From an archaeon (lineage in GTDB: Archaea > Thermoproteota > Nitrososphaeria > Nitrososphaerales > Nitrosopumilaceae), in NCBI GenBank assembly GCA_021824845.1, contig JAKAJY010000188.1:1-5084 (forward strand): DNA of 5,084 bases, given 5' to 3'. Below the pieces are notes generated by a model, which worked only from the letters and a program-made list of their open reading frames with translations, searched no databases and had not been told where the DNA came from. Each line of letters opens with the position of its first letter. The stretch's first letter is position 1. Below are positions 1 through 4,263 of this stretch, in pieces. The position numbers and the translations under genes are program-made.

Positions 1-831
1 AAAGACTATACTAATAAAAATCGAAATTCCAATAATTACGGCAAGATTAGATTCGCCCCAACCAAAAATTCCAATAATAAATAATAATACAGCAAAACTC
101 GTACCCAAGACAAGCCCGATTTTTAGCTCTCGCAGTAGATATCTATGCATTGAGAACTTAGGCTCTAGTGCAATTAGACGTACAACCAATGTTTGAGATT
201 GCGTCCCCACAGCGTCTGTTAGGTATACAATTGCAGGAATAAAGGAAGCAAGAACGATGTAGGAGTTTAGTAGTCCTTCAAAGCTTGTAACAATTGCGGC
301 AGCAACTAGGCCTCCAATTAATCCCAAAAGCAGTGACGGTAATCGCGCCCTTACTAGCTTTGATACCGGTGTTTCTATTGACTCGATTTCCTTTGTATGG
401 TGAACACCGCCAGAGGTAAGAATGTCTTTTCTGAACTCATGATGAAATATGGAAAGAATTGTTTTGTGTGTCACTATTCCCAGTAACCTTTTGTTGTTAT
501 CCACCACAGGGATTGCCTTGATTCCATGCTCCAGTGCAAGATAGATTGCTCTTTCCTGATGAGAATGAAACGGTAGAGAAACAACATCAGTATCCATTAT
601 GGTTTCAAGCACAGTATTATCCAAAGACTGAAGAATGTGTTTTAGTGAGACGACCCCAATCAAAACATTTGATTCATCAACGATGTAGACATATCCAATA
701 GACTCGAATTCCTTTGCACTTGTTTGGAGAAGAGCCTTTACTTTGGATACGGTGTCGTTTTTGTGAAATGAGAGAAAATTCCTTGTTATTCTAGAATCAA
801 TTAATTCGTGGTGTGATTCTGAATTTGTCAA
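1..831 (-). CDS. mgtE: MgtE-like Mg2+ transporter with CBS pair, 3' end beyond window
   Basis: The first 277 residues of an MgtE/SLC41-type divalent cation (Mg2+) channel/transporter are visible. A CBS pair lies at about residues 24-75 and 79-132. Hydrophobic segments follow at about 164-184, 191-206 and 237-258, with a fourth beginning near 262 where the window ends. The hallmark loop after the second membrane segment reads TDAVGTQSQTLVVR (205-218), which corresponds to the GGNxGxQ...TLVVR region of bacterial MgtE, with DAVGTQ in place of the usual GNxG. In MgtE the cytosolic CBS pair senses Mg2+ and closes the pore; here the usual N-terminal MgtE_N superhelical domain (about 130 residues) is missing and only about 23 residues precede CBS1. 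The start is the TTG at 831-829, directly after the TAG stop of the upstream gene. No other start is possible upstream, and the next in-frame ATG lies inside the CBS pair. It is the last visible gene of a three-gene operon. Confidence 0.88.
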   Translation of the reverse strand, partial: MTNSESHHELIDSRITRNFLSFHKNDTVSKVKALLQTSAKEFESIGYVYIVDESNVLIGVVSLKHILQSLDNTVLETIMDTDVVSLPFHSHQERAIYLALEHGIKAIPVVDNNKRLLGIVTHKTILSIFHHEFRKDILTSGGVHHTKEIESIETPVSKLVRARLPSLLLGLIGGLVAAAIVTSFEGLLNSYIVLASFIPAIVYLTDAVGTQSQTLVVRLIALEPKFSMHRYLLRELKIGLVLGTSFAVLLFIIGIFGWGESNLAVIIGISIFISIVF

Positions 832-1383
832 CTAGATTCGCTTTGTATGTTTTGCAAAGACAGGCACAAGCAAGGCAATAGACAAGACTGCAACCATAAT
901 CAAAACAGATGACGGGAATTCTGGAATTACTTTCGTTCCAACGATTTCTACCTGTGCCGTGTCTTTGGGTAGAACAAAGATCATTGTACTTTTGTTGTCC
1001 TGAGATGAGGATTCGTATCCTTTTTCTTTTCCATCTATGAGCAAAGTCAGTCTTTTTCCTTCGCTGGAGACAAGCTCCTGTGAGAATCTTACCGACATTA
1101 TATCATCCTGGTTTATCTTATCAAGCGAGATGACCAATGATTTTCTGTCCTGATTTACATCAATGGATGTGATCTGTGCGGTATGATCTTCGTCTGAGCT
1201 TTCACCCTCCCCAACGGTACTAAATCGATAGAATATTGTAAAATCAGTATTATCCACATTGATTTGGTATTTTTTCATCATGATTTCTGCAATATCTGCA
1301 TACTGGACTGATTGGATAGAGTCTGCAAATGCAAGTCCTGGAAGCAGAACAATTCCAAATATCAAAAACAAGATGAATTGCAT
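832..1383 (-). CDS. Secreted PEF-CTERM-like surface protein
   Basis: A 183-residue protein that I cannot assign to a functional family. Residues 1-20 form a hydrophobic signal peptide ending in LAFA just before D21, a plausible cleavage site. The middle (21-150) is acidic and polar, likely beta-rich, and has no cysteines. The C-terminus has the layout of archaeal sorting tags: PEF at 154-156, a hydrophobic segment (about 158-177) and a basic tail (KHTKR). This matches the PEFG-CTERM pattern common in Nitrososphaerota, with P instead of G at the fourth position. By analogy the protein is exported and kept at the cell surface. The start chosen is the ATG at 1383. The longer frame from a GTG at 1482 would put 33 residues before the signal peptide and overlaps the zinc-finger gene. 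The chosen ATG begins 1 nt after the zinc-finger stop, suggesting translational coupling. The TAG stop abuts the TTG start of the MgtE-like gene, in the same frame. Confidence 0.8.
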   Translation of the reverse strand: MQFILFLIFGIVLLPGLAFADSIQSVQYADIAEIMMKKYQINVDNTDFTIFYRFSTVGEGESSDEDHTAQITSIDVNQDRKSLVISLDKINQDDIMSVRFSQELVSSEGKRLTLLIDGKEKGYESSSQDNKSTMIFVLPKDTAQVEIVGTKVIPEFPSSVLIMVAVLSIALLVPVFAKHTKRI

Positions 1384-1384
1384 T

Positions 1385-1510
1385 TTAGAATCGTCGAGTG
1401 TCGCCTTCCAGCAATCCAGACCCATCATGAATTCGATCAATGTGTTTTGAGAGGTCTTCTTTAGAAGGAAATTTGGATTCACAGTAAGGACATGTGTATT
1501 GTTTTCCCAT
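1385..1510 (-). CDS. Small single C2H2 zinc-finger protein (41 aa)
   Basis: A 41-residue protein, too short for usual gene-calling cut-offs, made almost entirely of one classical C2H2 zinc finger. The zinc ligands are C7, C10, H23 and H28 with spacing C-x2-C-x12-H-x4-H. The structural hydrophobic residues fall where the family has them: F14 (three after the second Cys) and L20. A short tail ends in GDTRRF. The ATG at 1510-1508 is the only start after an in-frame TAA upstream. A TATA-like box lies exactly 22 nt upstream of it, the same spacing as at four other genes here, so the mRNA is probably leaderless. The TAA stop is followed after 1 nt by the ATG of the secreted-protein gene. Single-finger proteins of this size are known in archaea and are usually taken to be nucleic-acid or protein binders. 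Being first in the operon suggests a regulatory role, which is inference. Confidence 0.82.
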   Translation of the reverse strand: MGKQYTCPYCESKFPSKEDLSKHIDRIHDGSGLLEGDTRRF

Positions 1511-1532
1511 TGGGATTGATTCTTGATTTAGT

Positions 1533-1540
1533 TATTTGAA
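1533..1540 (-). promoter_or_regulatory. TATA-like box of the zinc-finger/surface protein/MgtE operon
   Basis: Read on the minus strand this is TTCAAATA, one base from TTTAAATA, with 22 nt between it and the ATG at 1510. The predicted transcription start, about 26 nt from the box centre, falls on the start codon itself, so the transcript would be leaderless. Confidence 0.55.
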
Positions 1541-1550
1541 AGAGCTAGTC

Positions 1551-1594
1551 AATTATCAAAGTAGAAAAAGAACTCAATCTCATCTGTGATAATT
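1551..1594. promoter_or_regulatory. Symmetric TGATAATT element pair in divergent promoter region
   Basis: AATTATCA at 1551-1558 and TGATAATT at 1587-1594 are a perfect 8-bp inverted repeat separated by 28 bp. Each copy lies exactly 10 nt upstream of the TATA-like box of the gene it faces (zinc-finger operon on the left, universal stress protein on the right). Both promoters therefore read TGATAATT-N10-box-N22-ATG. The equal spacing suggests a bound activator or a cooperatively bound regulator shared by both transcription units; this is inference. Confidence 0.45.
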
Positions 1595-1604
1595 TTGTAT
1601 TTGC

Positions 1605-1612
1605 TTTAATTA
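1605..1612 (+). promoter_or_regulatory. TATA-like box of the universal stress protein gene
   Basis: TTTAATTA, with 22 nt between it and the ATG at 1635; box centre to start codon is 26.5 nt, as expected for a leaderless archaeal transcript. Confidence 0.55.
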
Positions 1613-1634
1613 CATTCAGTCTTGGTATCACTCC

Positions 1635-2063
1635 ATGATTAAGACAAAGTATCAGAGAATTCTTGTCGCATTGGATGGCTCCAAGAACTCTATTCGCGGA
1701 CTAAATAATGCAATTTATCTGGCAAGGCAGTGCCAAGCAACAATAACTGGAATCTATGTAATTCCAAGGCCTCCACATCCAGCATTTAGATCACCAAGAT
1801 ATCCAGAAAAACCACGCCTAAGAGGTGCCCAAAATCTGATGGACTTTGCAAAAAGACACTCGGCACAAAACGGAATTGTCTTTGAACAAAAAATAGTGTT
1901 TGGTGATACCGGCAGCACGATTGTAAAATTTGCCAAGGACAAGAAATTCGATCTTATTGTAATCGGTGCTAGAGGGAGAGGTGCAGTAAAGGAAGTCTTC
2001 TTTGGAAGCGTATCAAACTATGTGCTGCACAAATCATCCATACCGGTGCTAGTAGTAAAATAA
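1635..2063 (+). CDS. Universal stress protein (UspA family)
   Basis: A 142-residue single-domain UspA protein, the normal length for the family. Strand 1 is RILVALDGS (8-16), with the Asp of the ATP-binding Usp fold at D14. The C-terminal half carries the full nucleotide-binding signature G-x2-G-x9-G-S (G111, G114, G124, S125), followed by the typical last strand IPVLVVK. This places it in the ATP-binding subgroup. Usp proteins are cytosolic dimers whose output is rarely known; they are linked to stress tolerance. An insertion rich in Pro and Arg (about 44-63) sits after strand 2, where the family varies. The ATG at 1635 is supported by a TATA-like box 22 nt upstream. It is transcribed divergently from the zinc-finger operon, with a mirror-image promoter element. 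No gene follows closely, so it is probably monocistronic. Confidence 0.93.
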   Translation: MIKTKYQRILVALDGSKNSIRGLNNAIYLARQCQATITGIYVIPRPPHPAFRSPRYPEKPRLRGAQNLMDFAKRHSAQNGIVFEQKIVFGDTGSTIVKFAKDKKFDLIVIGARGRGAVKEVFFGSVSNYVLHKSSIPVLVVK

Positions 2064-2073
2064 AAAATCCGTA

Positions 2074-2110
2074 TCTCTTAAGAGACAGACCATTGTTTTG
2101 GTTTGGATTT
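2074..2110 (+). terminator. Possible terminator of the universal stress protein gene
   Basis: A perfect 12-bp palindrome TCTCTTAAGAGA (2074-2085) begins 10 nt after the stop codon and is followed by T-rich DNA containing a TTTT run (2095-2098) and shorter TTT runs to 2110. The palindrome has no loop, so a stable hairpin is not assured; the T-rich tail is the more usual archaeal signal. Confidence 0.3.
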
Positions 2111-2119
2111 GAATGTGAA

Positions 2120-2281
2120 TTAGATTGATTTTGACCAATTGATGCGATATGCAGTTATGATCCTTGGCTCGGATTTTCCCCACTCACCTTTTGTGTGGCC
2201 AGAGTTCTGCTCAGAGATTGTCCCCCACTGGAATTTTGGGAATTTTGTCTCGATCATGCCTAGGTTTGGGCATTTTTTCAC
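2120..2281 (-). CDS. Possible small protein, uncertain ORF (53 aa)
   Basis: This is the only candidate gene in the 290-bp stretch between the stress protein and the winged-helix gene. From a GTG at 2281 it encodes 53 residues beginning VKKCPNLG. An ATG at 2305 would add 8 residues, and an internal ATG at 2257 would give 45. The residues are polar and tryptophan-rich (W at three places), and the codons (AAA, CCA, ACA, ATC, AGG, TCT) fit the neighbouring genes. I recognise no family. No TATA-like box sits at the 22-nt spacing that marks the confident genes, except a weak GCTTATGT before the ATG at 2257. A 47-codon frame is also open on the plus strand (2142-2285), with less typical codons. It could be a real small gene, a decayed one, or chance. 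Confidence 0.25.
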   Translation of the reverse strand: MKKCPNLGMIETKFPKFQWGTISEQNSGHTKGEWGKSEPRIITAYRINWSKSI

Positions 2282-2293
2282 ATAAGCAGTATG

Positions 2294-2316
2294 ATTGCAC
2301 TGCAATGCAATGCAGT
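2294..2316. promoter_or_regulatory. TGCA-rich repeat cluster upstream of the winged-helix gene
   Basis: Two overlapping inverted repeats share one short stretch. ATTGCA-C-TGCAAT (2294-2306) is a perfect 6-1-6 palindrome. ACTGCA (2299-2304) and TGCAGT (2311-2316) are inverted around 6 nt. The core can also be read as three tandem pentamers TGCAA, TGCAA, TGCAG (2301-2315). It ends 7 nt before the TATA-like box of the winged-helix gene, a position typical of archaeal activator or autoregulatory sites. Binding is inferred from position and symmetry only. Confidence 0.4.
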
Positions 2317-2323
2317 CCTACTG

Positions 2324-2331
2324 GATATATC
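2324..2331 (+). promoter_or_regulatory. TATA-like box of the winged-helix regulator gene
   Basis: GATATATC, with 22 nt between it and the ATG at 2354. This spacing decides the start: the upstream in-frame ATG at 2291 lies before the promoter and would not be in a transcript begun here. Confidence 0.55.
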
Positions 2332-2353
2332 AAATTTTGATCACCGTTATACC

Positions 2354-2686
2354 ATGCAAGTTCAGCTCGAAGGAAGAAAGATTGATGACGAACGAAAAGG
2401 CGTCATCTTGGGCATAATGTCCGACAAGTATTGTCGGGCAATAATTGAGGCCACCATAACTGCACCAAAGGCAGCAATTGAGATCTCAGCAGAATGCAAG
2501 ATCCCAATAAGCACCGTATACCGAAGATTGCAGATCCTACACGACAACAAACTGCTTGCCATTTCTGGCTCTATAACACAAGAGGGCAAAAAACACTTTT
2601 TGTATAAGAGCAAGGTAAAGGCAATGTCGTCAACATTTAACGGTGGTAACCTAGAAGTCGAGATCGTTCCTAATCTAACTAATTAG
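2354..2686 (+). CDS. Winged-helix (ArsR-like) transcriptional regulator
   Basis: A 110-residue DNA-binding protein. Residues about 13-33 form a first helix (ending DKYCRAIIEA). The helix-turn-helix follows at about 41-68: AIEISAECKI as the positioning helix and PISTVYRRLQILHDNKLL as recognition helix and onward. A wing comes next (about 69-86, SGSITQEGKKHFLYKS). The order and the ISxxTVYRRLQxL pattern match the ArsR-like/helix-turn-helix-20 winged-helix regulators common in archaea. No metal-binding cysteine cluster is seen (only C27 and C48), so it is not an evident metal sensor. I choose the ATG at 2354, because it sits 22 nt after a TATA-like box; the frame stays open back to an ATG at 2291 but that addition (21 residues) has no family counterpart I know. 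The effector and targets cannot be told from sequence; the TGCA-rich repeats upstream are a candidate autoregulatory site. Confidence 0.83.
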   Translation: MQVQLEGRKIDDERKGVILGIMSDKYCRAIIEATITAPKAAIEISAECKIPISTVYRRLQILHDNKLLAISGSITQEGKKHFLYKSKVKAMSSTFNGGNLEVEIVPNLTN

Positions 2687-2705
2687 GAACTAATTTCCAA
2701 TTTTT
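2666..2705 (+). terminator. Hairpin terminator overlapping the stop codon
   Basis: GTTCCTAAT (2666-2674) pairs perfectly with ATTAGGAAC (2682-2690) around a 7-nt loop, enclosing the TAG stop (2684-2686) in the 3' arm. A TTTTT run follows at 2701-2705. A second, weaker inverted repeat AATTTC/GAAATT (2692-2697 and 2706-2711) flanks the T run. It looks like a factor-independent terminator whose stem encodes the last residues of the regulator. Confidence 0.5.
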
Positions 2706-2716
2706 GAAATTCAGTC

Positions 2717-2727
2717 TTGATAATCAA
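2717..2727. promoter_or_regulatory. Palindrome TTGATAATCAA upstream of the four-CBS gene
   Basis: A perfect 5-1-5 palindrome whose core TGATAATCA recurs in the promoter of the ribbon-helix-helix gene and resembles the TGATAATT pair near 1551-1594. It ends 6 nt before the TATA-like box. A possible operator; not proven. Confidence 0.35.
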
Positions 2728-2733
2728 AATTCG

Positions 2734-2741
2734 TTTTAAAT
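2734..2741 (+). promoter_or_regulatory. TATA-like box of the four-CBS gene
   Basis: TTTTAAAT, with 22 nt between it and the ATG at 2764, the same spacing as the other leaderless genes here. Best match to the archaeal consensus in the window. Confidence 0.6.
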
Positions 2742-2763
2742 CCCTTCTTAGGGATGACTAATC

Positions 2764-3624
2764 ATGGATGAAAAGCTGTATTCATCGCCAGTCTTTACTT
2801 TGGCCGAAAACGACTCGATCCATGATGCCTTGGTTTTGATGAAGACCAATTTTGTAAAACGAGTTGTAATCACAAAAGACAAAAAACCCGTAGGAATCAT
2901 AACAGAGCGCGACATTAGTGCATTTTTGGAGCAGGACGCAACATCCAGGGCACTGGACGAAATTAGACTAAAAGAGATAATGAAGAAAAATGTCATAACA
3001 ATTTCTGCAGGCCAACAAGATCATCTGTCTCAATGTGCTACAAGGATGGACACTTTCAAGATTGGCTCTATTGTTGTGGTGGATGAGAAAGGTGAAGTCA
3101 TAGGCATCACCACCCAGACAGACATCAATCGTCATTATGCCAAATTATATCCAGGAAAGTACAAGGTGCGAGACTATATGACAGACAAGGTGATAAGCTG
3201 TCGAGAATCTGATTCGCTTGGATTTGCACTGGATATAATAAACAACAACAAGACATCGCGCCTTGTTGTGACAGACAGCAGGGGCAATGTAAAGGGAATA
3301 ATCACGACCAATGATTTTCTAAAGCACAGTGAATATTTCAAAAAGGCAATAGGCAAGATTCGCAATTATTTATTGCCAAAAGGAACAGCCGAGGACAGAA
3401 AGGTCGGCGAGTTTATCAAATATGAGGTTCTTATTGTAGAGCCAGACGACGATTTGGCAACAGCAGCTGATCTCATGTCAAAAAACAACATAAGCGGTGT
3501 TCCAGTGATTGTCATGAATGATAACAAGTTGGAAGGAATTGTCACAAAAGCAGACATCGTACGAGCATTCAGCCAAGTGATCACACACGCAAAGCTGCTT
3601 GAGAAATATCGCACCTTTCATTAG
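2764..3624 (+). CDS. Stand-alone four-CBS-domain protein
   Basis: A 286-residue cytosolic protein consisting only of two CBS pairs (Bateman modules): CBS1 at about 6-57, CBS2 at about 71-127, CBS3 at about 136-192, CBS4 at about 213-270, with a linker around 193-212. Each domain ends with the adenosine-ligand signature G-[IV]-[IT]-T-x-x-D: GIITERD (44-50), GITTQTD (114-120), GIITTND (178-184) and GIVTKAD (258-264). All four sites keep the Thr and Asp that contact ribose in AMP/ATP-binding CBS proteins, so all could be active; other ligands such as S-adenosylmethionine or cyclic dinucleotides are possible. There is no fused enzyme or DNA-binding domain, so it probably acts by binding partner proteins. 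Start at 2764 is fixed by a TATA-like box 22 nt upstream. The next gene begins 37 nt after its stop and has its own likely promoter. Confidence 0.92.
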   Translation: MDEKLYSSPVFTLAENDSIHDALVLMKTNFVKRVVITKDKKPVGIITERDISAFLEQDATSRALDEIRLKEIMKKNVITISAGQQDHLSQCATRMDTFKIGSIVVVDEKGEVIGITTQTDINRHYAKLYPGKYKVRDYMTDKVISCRESDSLGFALDIINNNKTSRLVVTDSRGNVKGIITTNDFLKHSEYFKKAIGKIRNYLLPKGTAEDRKVGEFIKYEVLIVEPDDDLATAADLMSKNNISGVPVIVMNDNKLEGIVTKADIVRAFSQVITHAKLLEKYRTFH

Positions 3625-3632
3625 TTATAAAA
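3625..3632 (+). promoter_or_regulatory. TATA-like box of the ribbon-helix-helix gene
   Basis: TTATAAAA, beginning directly after the stop codon of the four-CBS gene. It lies 29 nt before the TTG start rather than 22, implying a short leader of about 7 nt, unlike the other genes here. Confidence 0.45.
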
Positions 3633-3639
3633 GTAAGAA

Positions 3640-3652
3640 CGTGATAATCACG
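3640..3652. promoter_or_regulatory. Perfect 13-bp palindrome, putative operator
   Basis: CGTGATAATCACG is a perfect 6-1-6 palindrome placed between the TATA-like box (3625-3632) and the TTG start at 3662, where a bound protein would block transcription initiation. The downstream gene encodes a ribbon-helix-helix protein; such dimers bind short palindromes, and autorepression is common in the family. The link is inference. The core TGATAATCA also appears at 2718-2726. Confidence 0.5.
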
Positions 3653-3661
3653 ATATCCTAA

Positions 3662-4249
3662 TTGGAAACAGAAATCCCAAGAAGAAAGCCCCATCCACCA
3701 AAAAAAGAAGCTACACGTAGTATTACATACAGACTTCCGGCCAAAATAGTTGAGGAGCTGGAGACAGAAGCCATGCAAAAAAACATCTCGCACAATGTTT
3801 TGGTAAAGCAGGTTTTGGAAAAATATCTCGTATGGGACAGATTTGCAGACAAAATAGGTATAATTCCAGTCCCAAAGAAGATCCTAGAAACAATGGGTGC
3901 AAACTTTGATTGGGTACAGATCAATCAGGTAATCGAATCAATAAAGCCAGTAATCAAAGAGTCCGTCATGTTCATGAAGGGAAAGTATGATCTGAAACGT
4001 TGCATTGAAACTCTAGAGGACTATATGCGTGCATCCGGAATGCTCTCAGATCATAGAGTGGAAGGCTCATTGCACCACTTTGTAATTCAGCATCATCTTG
4101 GTGTGAAATGGTCATTATTTACAGAACAATTGCTAAAGGAGATATTTGCCGAGTTTTTGCCAGAGCAAAAGATCAAGTGCCAAACAACTGAATCAACAGT
4201 GATTGCAACGATTGCCCTTGGTTCTGATTTCTCAGAACACGATTACTAA
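3662..4249 (+). CDS. Ribbon-helix-helix protein with unrecognised C-terminal domain
   Basis: A 195-residue protein. After a basic, proline-rich N-terminus (residues 7-16, R/K/P-rich) comes a CopG/Arc-like ribbon-helix-helix: strand RSITYRLP (19-26), helix A about 27-41 and helix B about 43-61. The alternating strand residues (S20, T22, R24) would touch the DNA major groove in a dimer. Residues 62-195 form a second, mainly alpha-helical and amphipathic region with His-rich patches (H138, H139, H144, H145) and two cysteines (C114, C173); I recognise no family, and it may be a ligand-binding or oligomerisation domain. The start is TTG at 3662: a TAA lies immediately upstream in frame, and the next ATG would cut into the DNA-binding fold. 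It converges on the hsp20 gene with 14 bp between the stops. The palindrome just upstream suggests autoregulation. Confidence 0.8.
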   Translation: METEIPRRKPHPPKKEATRSITYRLPAKIVEELETEAMQKNISHNVLVKQVLEKYLVWDRFADKIGIIPVPKKILETMGANFDWVQINQVIESIKPVIKESVMFMKGKYDLKRCIETLEDYMRASGMLSDHRVEGSLHHFVIQHHLGVKWSLFTEQLLKEIFAEFLPEQKIKCQTTESTVIATIALGSDFSEHDY

Positions 4250-4263
4250 AAAAAAGAAAAAAA
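4248..4263 (-). terminator. Poly-T terminator of hsp20
   Basis: On the minus strand, directly after the hsp20 TAA stop, comes T7-C-T8, a classic archaeal poly-U termination signal without hairpin. The last two bases overlap the stop codon of the convergent ribbon-helix-helix gene. Confidence 0.65.

Noticed and set aside
1259..1450. Plus-strand 63-residue ORF
   Set aside because: Antisense to the signal peptide of the secreted protein and to the zinc-finger gene; no recognisable domain.
1384..1482. GTG start at 1482 giving a 216-residue secreted protein
   Set aside because: It would put 33 polar residues before the signal peptide and read the zinc-finger gene in another frame; the ATG at 1383 begins exactly at the signal peptide, 1 nt after the zinc-finger stop.
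2142..2285. Plus-strand 47-residue ORF opposite the possible minus-strand small gene
   Set aside because: Rich in Phe, Pro and His with less typical codons (CCC, TCG) and no TATA-like box at 22 nt; looks like the shadow of the minus frame.
2291..2353. Upstream ATG at 2291 as start of the winged-helix regulator
   Set aside because: The added 21 residues cover the TGCA repeats and the TATA-like box, and a leaderless start at 2354 fits the promoter spacing.
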